Shown: positions 1-8,456 of the stretch, piece by piece
How the letters are laid out: the number at the start of each line of letters is the position of its first letter
How positions within the stretch are numbered: position 1 is the stretch's first letter
NCBI RefSeq assembly: GCF_028657905.1
Contig: NZ_CP117780.1
Span: 1 to 64,000, forward strand
From: Burkholderia sp. FERM BP-3421
Lineage (GTDB): Bacteria > Pseudomonadota > Gammaproteobacteria > Burkholderiales > Burkholderiaceae
DNA: 64,000 nt
Direction: 5' to 3'
Position numbers and translations under genes: made by a program
Notes under the pieces: generated by a model
What the model was told of the DNA's origin: nothing
Database searches by the model: none
Seen by the model: only the letters and a program-made list of their open reading frames with translations

Positions 1-732
1 ATGGATACGATGAAAATGGCGGCCGTGCTCGTCGTCGAGGATGAGGCGCCGATGCGGCGCCTGCTTTGCCACTACCTCGCGGGTCACGGGATGACCGTGG
101 ACGGCGTCGGGACCGCGGCCGACGCGGTCGCTTCGGTGGCGCGGCGCGACTACGACATGGTGCTGCTCGATCTCGGCCTGCCCGACGGCGACGGCATCGA
201 CATCCTGCTGGGCTGGCGCGATTCGTATCGCTTTCCGCTCATCTGCCTGACGGGCCGCAACGAGGAAGCGGATCGCATCATGGGCCTCGAGTTCGGCGCG
301 GACGATTATCTGGCGAAGCCCTATTCGCTGCGCGAGGTGCTGGCCCGCATGCGCGCGCTGTGGCGGCGGACCGGGCCGTCCGCGACGCCGGTGCGCAGCA
401 GGCGTCCGCGCGCGTACCAGTTCGACGGCTGGACCCTGGACCTGGAGACGCGGCGTCTGTCGTCGCGCGACGCGCGGGAGGTGCCGCTGACCGTCAGCGA
501 GTTCAACCTGCTCGCATGTTTCCTCGGTTCGCCGTCGCGCATCGTCACGCGCACCCAGTTGCTCGAATGCACGCGTGCGTGCGACGACGTGTTCGATCGG
601 GCCATCGATATGCAGATCTGGCGCCTGCGCCGGAAGATCGAGCGCAATCCGAAGCAGCCGGCGCTGATCCGCACCGAACGCGGCATCGGCTATTACTTCG
701 GCGCGCAGAAGGTGGAGACGTTATGGGCGTGA
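1..732 (+). CDS. virG: OmpR/PhoB-family response regulator, VirG-like
   Basis: This is a two-component response regulator with an N-terminal receiver domain (about residues 6-122) and a C-terminal winged-helix DNA-binding domain (about 138-237). The acidic pocket E13/D14, phosphoacceptor D57, switch T84 and K106 are all visible. The window opens exactly on an ATG. In-frame ATGs at 10 and 16 are equally plausible starts, and because nothing upstream is visible the true start may lie further left. The neighbours are a bimA-like autotransporter and a bimC-like heptosyltransferase, which in the Burkholderia pseudomallei group sit beside virA-virG; there VirAG is known to activate bimA. I infer the same role here. 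The partner kinase would lie outside the window. The response-regulator call is firm; the virG name rests on context. Confidence 0.85.
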   Translation: MDTMKMAAVLVVEDEAPMRRLLCHYLAGHGMTVDGVGTAADAVASVARRDYDMVLLDLGLPDGDGIDILLGWRDSYRFPLICLTGRNEEADRIMGLEFGADDYLAKPYSLREVLARMRALWRRTGPSATPVRSRRPRAYQFDGWTLDLETRRLSSRDAREVPLTVSEFNLLACFLGSPSRIVTRTQLLECTRACDDVFDRAIDMQIWRLRRKIERNPKQPALIRTERGIGYYFGAQKVETLWA

Positions 733-905
733 CGGCGTGTCCGCGCGCGGGGCGATGCGGCGCGCGCTGCGCCTGATACGTCTGACGCGTCTGACGCGTC
801 TGACGCGCTGACCGGCGCGGAGGGGGATCTGCGGAGACGGCCGGCTCTCGCCCGCCGCGACGACGTGGAGCCATCGATGCGCGAGTGCGCTGGAGCGGCG
901 ACGCG

Positions 906-1193
906 TCACGTGAGCAGGGTCGGGGCGTCGACGCGCGGCGGAGCCTCGATCGTGTCGAAGAGGCCCCAGCCGTGCTGGATATGGCCGTCGTTGCATGGCC
1001 CTTCCATCGAACGGAGCGTGTCGTTGAACTCGTCCATGTAGATGGGCCGCTGCGCCGTGGCCGACGCATCGCTGGCGACGTCGGGCGGACCGCCGCGCGC
1101 CGCGTCGGGGGCGGCGCGTTCGCAGCCGCCCAGGCCGACGGCCGACGCGACGAGCGCGGCGAGCATCCAGGGAAGGGGGCGGGATGGCGTCAT
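906..1193 (-). CDS. Small predicted lipoprotein of the bim-type operon
   Basis: A 95-residue protein with a lipoprotein signal: a hydrophobic stretch at about residues 8-22 ends in the lipobox LGGC, lipidated Cys at 24. The mature part is short, Ala/Pro-rich at first, and ends in a more polar tail with one further Cys (67). I do not recognise the family. It lies 50 bp downstream of the bimA-like gene on the same strand, so it is probably the last gene of that operon, and its 3' end faces the virG-like gene. In the pseudomallei group an uncharacterised small gene occupies the same slot between bimA and virG. A role in autotransporter assembly or surface display is only a guess. Confidence 0.6.
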   Translation of the reverse strand: MTPSRPLPWMLAALVASAVGLGGCERAAPDAARGGPPDVASDASATAQRPIYMDEFNDTLRSMEGPCNDGHIQHGWGLFDTIEAPPRVDAPTLLT

Positions 1194-1243
1194 GGGGTAT
1201 GCCTTCTTGACAGGGTTCGAGGGGGGCCGTGCGCGGGCGGCGA

Positions 1244-3559
1244 TCACCATTGCCAGCTCATTCCGATGCCGACCGTGTTGCCGCCGGCGCTCAGCGCGAC
1301 GCCGGCCTTGATCTTGAGGTTCTCGCCGATGCGCGCGGTGCCGCCGAGCGCAACGGCGCGATGGCCCTTGTAGACCGCGCCGCCCACGCCGATCGACAGG
1401 GTCTTGTCGCGATCGACGTCGGGCAGCATCGCCAGCGCGGCCGCGCCGGCGACGCCGGAATAGGCGTTGCGCGCCGTCTCGGTGATGCTGTGTTGCAGGT
1501 CGCCGAGGCGTTGCTCGGTATAGGTGCGCGCGTTCGACATGGCCGCGCCGAGCTGCGCGACATTCACGGCGTCGGTGCCGTGCGTGCCCGCGGCGATGTG
1601 CGCAATCTGGCGTTCGTCGCCGGGCCGACCGACGGAGACCGTGTTGTCGCGGTCCGCGACCGCGCCCGCGCCGAGCGCGACGGCGCGCTGCCCGGAGGCG
1701 TGCGCGTCCGCGCCCAGGGCGAGCGAGCGCGCGCCATCCGCGCGTGCATGCCGCCCGCCCGCGAAGGCGTCCTGTGCCCCGGCGCTTGCATGCGCGCCGA
1801 CGGCGATCGCGTGCTCGCCTGTCGCCGAGGGCGGCCCGGAGGTCGAGTGGATCGCAACGAACGACGTGGCGTCGCGCGCCGGTGCGGCGGGTTGGGAGGC
1901 AGCCGACGGCGCGGGCGACGGGGCGGTGCGCGGGCTTCGCCGCCACGATGGCACCCGCGGCGGATCGCGCAGGACGAAGGCGGGGCGTCCCGCCGCGGGG
2001 GCGACGGGCGGCGAGGCGGCCGGAGTGGTCGTGGCGGAGGCCGGCAGTGGCGAGGGCGGATCGGGCCATGCGGGTGAAGGCGGCAGTTCGGCTCCGCTTG
2101 GCGCGGGAGGCGGCGCGGGGCTGTGCGGTGACGCGTCCGGCGTGTTGGCCGCGGATGCGTGCAAGGGCGACGGGGAATCGGGCCAAGGGGATGCAGACGG
2201 CAGTCCGGAACCGCGCGACGCGGGAGGCGGCATGGCGTTGTGCGGTGACGCGTCCGGCGTGTTGGTCGCGGATGCGTGCAAGGGCGACGGGGGATCGGGC
2301 CAAGGGGATGCAGGCGGCAGTTCGGAACCGCGCGACGCGGGAGGCGGCATGGCGTTGTGCGGTGACGCGTCCGGCGTGTTGGTCGCGGATGCGTGCAAGG
2401 GCGACGGGGGATCGGGCCAAGGGGATGCAGGCGGCAGTCCGGAACCGCGCGACGCGGGAGGCGGCATGGCGTTGTGCGGTGACGCGTCCGGCGTGTTGGC
2501 CGCGGATGCGTGCAAGGGTGACGGGGGATCGGGCCAAGGAGATGCAGGCGGCAGTCCGGAACCGCGCGACGCGGGAGGCGGCATGGCGTTGTGCGGTGAC
2601 GCGTCCGGCGTGTTGGCCGCGGATGCGTGCAAGGGTGACGGGGGATCGGGCCAAGGAGATGCAGGCGGCAGTCCGGAACCGCTCGACGCGGGAGGCGGCA
2701 TGGGACTGTGGATCGACGCGGCGGGCGTGTTGGCTACGGACGCATGCAGGGACGAAGGCGGATCGGGCCAAGCAGGCGGAGGCGGCATGGGACTGTGGAT
2801 CGACGCGGCGGGCGTGTTGGCTACGGACGCATGCAGGGACGAAGGCGGATCGGGCCAAGCAGGCGGAGGCGGCACGGGGCTGTGGATCGACGCGACGGGC
2901 GTGTTGACCACGGTTGCATGCACGGACGGCGGGCGTCCGGACCCGCCCGGCAGGGGCGGCGGCACGGGGGCGCGATGCGAAGCGGCCGGCGTCGTGACCA
3001 CGGACGCGTGTGCGGGCGACGGGGAATCGGGCGGGAACGTCGCGGGGGCCGGGGACGGCCGCCCCGATCCGGTCGGCGGCTGCGTGAAGGCGTGCGGCGA
3101 CGCGGGGTGAGGAGAGGCAGGCCCGTGGGGCGTGTGTCTCGACGGCGGCGGCGAGGACGCGGGGTCCTCGCTGTCGAACCATCCCGGATCGATCGGCGAC
3201 CCGGGGGTCGAGGGCGTCGAGGGCATTGAGGGTTCGAGGAACTCACGGCGCGACTCGAGCGCGTTCCGCAGCACGCTGGCCAGATCATGGGATGCGGGCG
3301 GCACGCGGGTTGCCGGCCTGGATCCGGGCTGCGCGCTGTTCACCGGTCGCAAGGCGACGCCGCCCCGGATGGCCGCGAGCAGATCCGCGCGCGGATCGCC
3401 GGGCCCGGGGACGACGGCGCACGCGTCGGCCGCGAAGCCGAGCGCCAGCGGCGCGATGGACGAACAGACGAGGCGCGCGAGCCGTCGCGATCGAGGGGGT
3501 GAAGCGGCGCGCCTCGTGCCTGCTTCGTGACGGGAGAAAGAACAGCAGCGATATCTCAT
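1244..3559 (-). CDS. bimA: BimA-like trimeric autotransporter with WH2-central-acidic module
   Basis: A secreted trimeric autotransporter of 771 residues. Order of parts: basic N-region and signal peptide (to about 48); a WH2 actin-monomer motif (about 58-73, LLAAIRGGVALRPV); an amphipathic central-type helix (about 92-109, LASVLRNALESRREFL); a short acidic patch with Trp (DPGWFDSEDP, about 124-133); a long proline-rich tandem-repeat region; YadA-like head repeats of the SLALGADAHA type; a neck (GTDAVNVAQL); a short coiled coil; and the C-terminal beta-barrel anchor ending in SWQW. WH2 plus central plus acidic is the layout of the N-WASP VCA region and of Burkholderia thailandensis BimA, which activates Arp2/3. 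Predicted role: actin-based motility inside host cells. The start at 3559 (ATG) was preferred over an upstream GTG at 3607. It lies 48 bp after the bimC-like gene. Confidence 0.87.
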   Translation of the reverse strand: MRYRCCSFSRHEAGTRRAASPPRSRRLARLVCSSIAPLALGFAADACAVVPGPGDPRADLLAAIRGGVALRPVNSAQPGSRPATRVPPASHDLASVLRNALESRREFLEPSMPSTPSTPGSPIDPGWFDSEDPASSPPPSRHTPHGPASPHPASPHAFTQPPTGSGRPSPAPATFPPDSPSPAHASVVTTPAASHRAPVPPPLPGGSGRPPSVHATVVNTPVASIHSPVPPPPAWPDPPSSLHASVANTPAASIHSPMPPPPAWPDPPSSLHASVANTPAASIHSPMPPPASSGSGLPPASPWPDPPSPLHASAANTPDASPHNAMPPPASRGSGLPPASPWPDPPSPLHASAANTPDASPHNAMPPPASRGSGLPPASPWPDPPSPLHASATNTPDASPHNAMPPPASRGSELPPASPWPDPPSPLHASATNTPDASPHNAMPPPASRGSGLPSASPWPDSPSPLHASAANTPDASPHSPAPPPAPSGAELPPSPAWPDPPSPLPASATTTPAASPPVAPAAGRPAFVLRDPPRVPSWRRSPRTAPSPAPSAASQPAAPARDATSFVAIHSTSGPPSATGEHAIAVGAHASAGAQDAFAGGRHARADGARSLALGADAHASGQRAVALGAGAVADRDNTVSVGRPGDERQIAHIAAGTHGTDAVNVAQLGAAMSNARTYTEQRLGDLQHSITETARNAYSGVAGAAALAMLPDVDRDKTLSIGVGGAVYKGHRAVALGGTARIGENLKIKAGVALSAGGNTVGIGMSWQW
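2114..2959 (-). repeat. Tandem repeats in bimA-like gene (117-bp then 87-bp units)
   Basis: Five 117-bp units (starts 2114, 2231, 2348, 2465, 2582) are followed by 87-bp units starting at 2699, 2786 and, more divergent, 2873. They encode 39- and 29-residue proline-rich repeats with a PWPDPPSPLHAS core. All unit lengths are multiples of three, so copy-number change keeps the frame. The near identity of the 117-bp units points to recent expansion. High GC leaves long false frames open on the other strand. Confidence 0.93.
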
Positions 3560-3607
3560 GGCGATGGGATGAAGCGAAAGGGGCGGGGCGAGGGACGGTT
3601 CCGGCAC

Positions 3608-4936
3608 TCAGCAGGCGATGCCGGGAATCGCGCGCAGCACGTGCTTGACCTGCTCGACGCTGATGAGCCGCGCGCATTCGAACTGGCGCAGGGTTCCCGC
3701 GTGGCGCGGGCACGACGACGGGTCGGCTTCGTCGAACGCCGCGCCGGGATCGTTCCAGCAGCTGTTGCAGGCGTGTCCGTTCATGACCCGGTGGGCCGTG
3801 CCGAACTCGCTGACCGGGTGGGTGACGCCGCCGATCAGCACGGTCGGCGTGCCGACCGCCCACGCGAGCCAGGGCAGGTCGCCCGGCACGCCGATGAAGC
3901 ATTCGGCATGGCGCAGCCAGCGCGCACGTTCGACCCACGGCAGGTCGGGTGGCAAGCCGTGCGCGTAGCGCGCGAGCACGCTGCTTTCGTCCACGAGGGC
4001 GGGCGACGGGGAATCGATGCAGACGACGTCGTAGCCGGCGTCCGTCAGGCACCGCAGCAACGCGTGCCAGCCTCCCGGCCGTTCCCAGCGCGCGGCGCGC
4101 CACGCGCTTTGCGCGGCGACGCAGACATAGCGGCGCGCGAGCGGTCGGCTGTCGTGCGCGAGCGCGATGCGCGGCGGCGTTTCACGCGGCTCGACGCCGA
4201 GCATGTACGCGGCGCTGCGATGCATGCCGACGAGCTGCGGCGGGCTCGGCTGATAGGCGTGCGCCTGCGCGCCGCCGAAGCGCCCGAGCCGATAGGTCGC
4301 GTAGTACTGCTCGGGCCTGACGTCATCGGGCGTCACGAATGCGATGTCGGGATAGCCGGGCTTCAACAGCGCAAGCAAGGGTTCCGGCATCGAGCAGGTG
4401 AGCCGGCAGTGGTGCCGACGCTGGAACTGCACCGCATAGCTGAACCAGCCGAGGGCTTCGCCGGGACGGTCCGCCTGGAACTGCATCAGCACCGGCTTGT
4501 CGCGCGCGTCGAACCGGTGTTCGAACACGCGCCGCGCCCCCGCGTCGATTTCGATCGAGAACGGCACGAAATGCTTTTTCGTGCTCGTGACCTGGCCCGC
4601 GCCGATGCGCGTGTCGAACAGCATCGTGTCGGTCTGCCCATCGCGAAGGCGCACGGTCCATTCCCCGTCCGGCAACGCGATGCGGCAACCGTCATTGAAA
4701 TCGAAGCGCATCCCGTCGAAGCCCGTCCAGGTCGGGAGGTCGGGCGGGGCCACGAAGCGTCGGGTGTCCGCCGGTTCGGGAGCGGGGGCGGCTGCGGGCG
4801 GCGGGGCACAGGTGCGCGGATCGTGTACGGGCGGAGCATAGGGGCCGGCGGGCAACATCGGGCCGGATACCGTGATCTTCGGCGCGCGGGGCGCACCGTG
4901 CCCGTCGGCATAGGAGAGAGATCCGTACATGGTCAT
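3608..4936 (-). CDS. bimC: BimC-like autotransporter heptosyltransferase (BAHT/TibC family)
   Basis: A 442-residue protein resembling the TibC/AAH bacterial autotransporter heptosyltransferases, which transfer heptose from ADP-heptose to autotransporter passenger domains in the cytoplasm. The C-terminal half has a glycosyltransferase-B-like nucleotide-sugar region (around VGTPTVLIGG) followed by four cysteines (390, 393, 409, 421; spacing CX2CX15CX11C), the hallmark ferric-iron site of this family. The N-terminal half is the expected beta-rich domain with a proline-rich leader of about 55 residues. ATG at 4936 (MTMYG) was chosen; ATG at 4930 is possible, and the longer open frame upstream looks non-coding. 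It is the first gene of the operon bimC-bimA-lipoprotein. BimC is required for actin-based motility in the pseudomallei group, so the same pairing is inferred. Confidence 0.85.
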   Translation of the reverse strand: MTMYGSLSYADGHGAPRAPKITVSGPMLPAGPYAPPVHDPRTCAPPPAAAPAPEPADTRRFVAPPDLPTWTGFDGMRFDFNDGCRIALPDGEWTVRLRDGQTDTMLFDTRIGAGQVTSTKKHFVPFSIEIDAGARRVFEHRFDARDKPVLMQFQADRPGEALGWFSYAVQFQRRHHCRLTCSMPEPLLALLKPGYPDIAFVTPDDVRPEQYYATYRLGRFGGAQAHAYQPSPPQLVGMHRSAAYMLGVEPRETPPRIALAHDSRPLARRYVCVAAQSAWRAARWERPGGWHALLRCLTDAGYDVVCIDSPSPALVDESSVLARYAHGLPPDLPWVERARWLRHAECFIGVPGDLPWLAWAVGTPTVLIGGVTHPVSEFGTAHRVMNGHACNSCWNDPGAAFDEADPSSCPRHAGTLRQFECARLISVEQVKHVLRAIPGIAC

Positions 4937-5354
4937 GATCGTGTCAGGAAAGAAACGTCGCGACGAGGCGGGACGTGCGACCGGCGCGGCGTGTAGCAGC
5001 GGGCGGTCGTTCGGTGCGGGCGCATGCGGTGAGCGTTCATGGCGGTGTTCGGTACGATTCGGATGACTGACGGATGGCGTGACACAGCGGCGCGGATCGG
5101 TGCAGGCCGCGTTCGTGCATCGGATCGATGAAGCATGGGCCGCGATTATTTCAGGTGGACGCCGCGTCCGCGTCGGGTAAATCACCGATATCCGGTGCGC
5201 GGCGTCGGTCGCGTGGCGCGGACGTGCGCGACAGCGCAGCACGGCAGCGTGCGCCGCATCGTCGGAAGCGGGAAAGCGGGTTGTCGAGGCGTGGCGGCAT
5301 TCGCGAGGGAATCCGCCTGGGGGGACGAGCCTTCGCCTGATCGATCAGCGTGAT

Positions 5355-5410
5355 ATTCGGCGGCCCGGCTTCCTTGCCGGGCTGGTGGAGGATCGGCCCG
5401 GCCGCCGAAT
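5355..5410. other. Nested inverted repeat (56 bp)
   Basis: Two 15-bp arms (5355-5369 and 5396-5410) pair with one mismatch, and inside the left part a perfect 6-bp hairpin (5364-5369 with 5376-5381, six-base loop) can form instead. The two structures are mutually exclusive. It stands alone between the bimC-like gene and a degraded region and is not followed by a T-run on either strand, so a simple intrinsic terminator is doubtful. Confidence 0.5.
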
Positions 5411-5582
5411 CTCCCGGTGCCGCCCGGATTCGCGGCAGGCGCCGGTGTTCCGGCGCCGCGTCGGGCAAGACATCACGGAACGGCCCAACCGGGCCGTCGA
5501 CGGCTTCGGCGTGGTCGCGCCGATAGGGCGGCAATACAGATGCCTCCGCCGATACGGGCGGCCTCCTTTCCGTGAAACGAGG

Positions 5583-5954
5583 TCAATCCCCAGACAAGGC
5601 CGGCAAGCTATCGAGAAATTCAGTGATGCGATATAGATCGGCCGACGTTGAAATATACCTGTAGCGTTTATTCGCATAAACGGGAGGCGCGCCGTCACAT
5701 GGATCCAGCAGGCGGGGGAGGCAGGGCGTTGAGTCGATGAGTGTCTTCAGCGCGATGCAGGCGGCGTTATCCATCACAACGATCAGATCGTCGATGTGTG
5801 ATCTGACTGCTGCGTAGCGTTTTTGCCTGATCAGGCTGGCAAGCGTATCCGTGCTCGACGCGCCAGTTGCCTCGTCATCCGCGAACTCCGTGCTGTCGTG
5901 CGAGTGGAAAGGCAGCGCGCGTTCCAGCGCCTGTGCGCACTGTTCCGGTATATT
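5583..5954 (-). pseudogene. Unidentified coding remnant without a good start
   Basis: From 5954 down to a TGA at 5583 one minus-strand frame stays open for about 124 codons and reads like real protein (balanced composition, amphipathic helices around LASLIRQKRYAAV and HIDDLIVVMDNA). It has no ATG near its beginning; the only ATG lies at about codon 60. It therefore looks like the 3' part of a gene that has lost its 5' end, or a short gene starting internally. I do not recognise the family. The flanks (hairpin on one side, truncated AraC gene on the other) fit a decaying region. Confidence 0.35.
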
Positions 5955-6165
5955 TCATCTCGATCCCGTCGGGCCGGGTTCCCGGTCCCTGGTGATGCTC
6001 ACGCTTGTCGTTGGCGTGGATTTTGATGCATCGCCGTTCGAGACAAGGCGCTTCATTCAATGCGTTAGCTGGAGATCGGGCGGATTTTACGAATGCCGGC
6101 CAATCCTCGCGCTTGCGATGTGGCGGTGCGATCGAGGACGGATCGGCAACCGCGAAATACGCGAT

Positions 6166-6846
6166 TCAACCCGCTTGCCCCCTCGCGCCGGATCGGAAAT
6201 CCCGGGGCGAACCGCCTACGATTCGTTTGAAAGCGTGGCTGAATGCGTTGTCGGAATCGTAGCCCGGCGATTGCGCGACCACGGACACGGACGCATCCGA
6301 ACGGCGCAACATCCGTATCGCGAGCTGCATGCGCCAGCGCAGCACGTATTCCAGCGGGCCGAAACTCATCTGTTGCTTGAAGCGGGCCGCAAGCGTCGAG
6401 CGCGAGAGATGGCAGCATGCCGCGAGATCGGCGACGGTCCAGCGCCGCGCGGGTTCGTCGTGGATCGCCGCGAGCGCCGTCGCGATGCGCGGGTCGGTGA
6501 CCGCCGCGAGCCAGGTGGCCTCGCTGTGCGCGTGAGCGTCCGCGTGGAGCCGCAGGATTTGCACCAGCATCATGTGCACGAGATGACGAACCATCAGGGG
6601 AGCGCCGATCGAGGTCGCGCCGAATTCCTGCGCGAGCCGCTGCAGCGCCCAGCGCAGCACCGTTGCCGGTTCCGAACGGCCGTTCACGATCACGACCGGG
6701 GGCTTGTCTGCGGCGTGCCGGCCGCCTTTGGGGAAAAGCGACGCATGCCGCCAGGGCGGGCAAGGCTGGGTCGAGCGCCTCGGTGGCCAACGGCGGCCGC
6801 GCCGCCCTGGCCGATGAGATGAATCGCGTGGCGGATACAGCGACAT
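6166..6846 (-). pseudogene. AraC-family regulator, 5'-truncated (Cupin_6 type)
   Basis: The last roughly 180 codons (from about 6711 to 6166) resemble the C-terminal two thirds of AraC regulators with a Cupin_6 sensor: the end of the sensor domain (VLRWALQRLAQEF, MVRHLVHMMLVQILRLHAD) and two helix-turn-helix units (WTVADLAACCHLSRSTLAARF and the region around PGYDSDNAFSHAFKR). Full-length members are about 300 residues, and the expected cupin half is missing. The residues upstream of codon 46 are Arg/Pro-rich and look like read-through of non-coding DNA, which then gives way to an AT-rich stretch. A deletion of the 5' half is the simplest reading. A short functional DNA-binding protein cannot be excluded. 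Confidence 0.6.
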
Positions 6847-7321
6847 TTCAAATATATATTCTCACTCAAAAACCGTAAAAATATTGAAAGAAAAATACGG
6901 AAAATTGAGCGTGATATTAAATTACATAGGCAACTACTTAGCACGCGTTGCGGTTCGGAGAATGAAATTCTTACCCTTTTTATTAGCGTGTCCTATGCTG
7001 ATTCGACAAGAGCGAAGCGATCCCGCAATACGTGATTTCATTGCCTGAAAATGATCATTAGGCAATGAAAAAGCCATTAAAAATAGATTGGAGACGGTAT
7101 TCGACGAAGCGCAATCCCATGCATAGGGCGACGAGCGAATGAACGCAACGGCGTAGGCCGGCATGCGCGGGGCGGCTGTGTGTCCGAGCATGCCGGACCT
7201 GGCGTCGCGCACCGGCCCCGCGCGACGATCGCGCGCGCCCGGAATACTGGAAAGAGCGGCGCGCCGTCGTACCGGACGCCGATTGCCGCATCGGCGGCGT
7301 CATGATGCAACGGGGAACACC
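6847..7321. other. AT-rich intergenic region upstream of the DNase II gene
   Basis: No convincing gene. About 6840-7100 is strikingly AT-rich compared with the surroundings. Together with the truncated AraC gene this suggests a junction of imported DNA. It holds the likely promoter region for the seven-gene cassette that follows; a GGGGA ribosome-binding site precedes the ATG at 7322. Confidence 0.5.
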
Positions 7322-8377
7322 ATGAGCATTTCAGCGCGCGACGAACAGAATCAGCCGGTCGATCTGTGGTTTGCCTACAAGGTGCCGAAGCTCGTGGGCA
7401 GCGCGGACAGCGCGGGCGCCACCGGCTACGAGTACGCGTATTACGACCGTACGGTCGGCGCGCTCGCGAAATCGCCGAACCTGATGAACGACAAGCAGGG
7501 CGCGCTGTTCTACACGCTCGACGCGGTGTTCGGCAATCCGGCCGGCACGTTCGGCTGGGTGCTCTACAACGACGAGATGCCGTCCAGCGCGGATCGCAGC
7601 AACAACGACACGCTCGGCCACACGAAGGGCATCATCGCCTTCGACACCGCATCGGATTCCGCCTTCTGGCTGCTCCATTCGTGGCCGAAGTACGCGAGCC
7701 CGTCCGAACCCGGCGTGCCGACGCCGATCTACGGCCAGACCTTCATGTGCCTGAGCCTCGATCTCGCGACGGCGGGCAAGCTGGCGGCGCAGATGGCGCT
7801 GAACCAGCAGCCGCAGGTGTACCTGCCGCGCACCGCGAACCTGCCGGCCGATCATCCGCTGTACGTGCTCACGCAGCCGCTCAGCGTATCGACGCCCGGC
7901 GATTCGAGCGTGGTGCCGCTCAGTACGCGCGGCGGCGTGCCGTTCACGGTGATCGCGAAGAACCGCAATTGGGGCAAGGATTTCTGGAACGCTCTCGTCG
8001 GCCCCACGTTGGACGCCACCATGAACGTCGAAACCTGGATCCGCGGCAAGATCCCGCCGATCCTCGACAGCGACGGCGTGCACAAGACCTTCGACATCAA
8101 GTACATCGATCTGCGCAAGCTCGGCGCGCCGTGGGCCTGGCCGGAAACCCAGGATCATGCGAAGTGGGGCATCACCACGACCGGCAACTGGGTGTGTGTC
8201 GGCGACATCAACCGGATGGTGTCGCAGGAGAAGCGCGGCGGCGGCACGATCGCGCTCCAGGACCCGGTGCTGTGGACGGCGCTGTCGCAGACGGACCTGA
8301 TCATTCCGCCGCCGGGCAGAACCCGCGCGCAGGCGCTCGCGATGATCCAGGCGACGCACGCCGCGCCGGCGGCCTAG
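7322..8377 (+). CDS. Deoxyribonuclease II family protein
   Basis: A 351-residue homologue of animal DNase II, an acid endonuclease that needs no metal and leaves 3'-phosphates. The family signatures are present: VDLWFAYKVPK near the N-terminus, the HTKG motif with H100, HSWPK (119-123), the second HxK motif DHAKW with H279, and VCVGDINRM (291-299). H100 and H279 match the two catalytic His motifs, so activity is expected. Unlike the lysosomal enzymes it has no signal peptide, so it is either cytoplasmic or exported by a non-classical route. ATG at 7322 was chosen because the family N-terminus begins there; the open frame upstream is non-coding. It is the first gene of the cassette, with the next gene 79 bp downstream. 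Confidence 0.9.
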   Translation: MSISARDEQNQPVDLWFAYKVPKLVGSADSAGATGYEYAYYDRTVGALAKSPNLMNDKQGALFYTLDAVFGNPAGTFGWVLYNDEMPSSADRSNNDTLGHTKGIIAFDTASDSAFWLLHSWPKYASPSEPGVPTPIYGQTFMCLSLDLATAGKLAAQMALNQQPQVYLPRTANLPADHPLYVLTQPLSVSTPGDSSVVPLSTRGGVPFTVIAKNRNWGKDFWNALVGPTLDATMNVETWIRGKIPPILDSDGVHKTFDIKYIDLRKLGAPWAWPETQDHAKWGITTTGNWVCVGDINRMVSQEKRGGGTIALQDPVLWTALSQTDLIIPPPGRTRAQALAMIQATHAAPAA

Positions 8378-8456
8378 CCGCGCCCGTCGCGCGTGCCGCC
8401 CCGCCGCTCCTGCCGCGCCGCCCAACCCGCTGTCCTCTTCTTCCCGGAGCCTCGCC

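Noticed and set aside
2114..2959. Possible CRISPR-like array
   Set aside because: Units are contiguous, coding and 117/87 bp long, with no spacers.
1524..3110. Plus-strand frames of 280-530 codons across the bimA-like repeats
   Set aside because: They are antisense shadows kept open by in-frame GC-rich repeats; the minus frame has signal peptide, WH2, head and anchor.
906..3182. Very long minus-strand frame joining the lipoprotein gene to the repeat region
   Set aside because: Only its last 95 codons are real; the rest is the out-of-frame reading of the bimA-like repeats (Arg/Ala/His-rich).
5851..6822. 323-codon plus-strand frame opposite the AraC relic
   Set aside because: Shadow; only the minus strand shows helix-turn-helix similarity.
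6934..7303. Minus-strand frames of 77-92 codons before the DNase II gene
   Set aside because: No ribosome-binding site, no family features, AT-rich intergenic composition.
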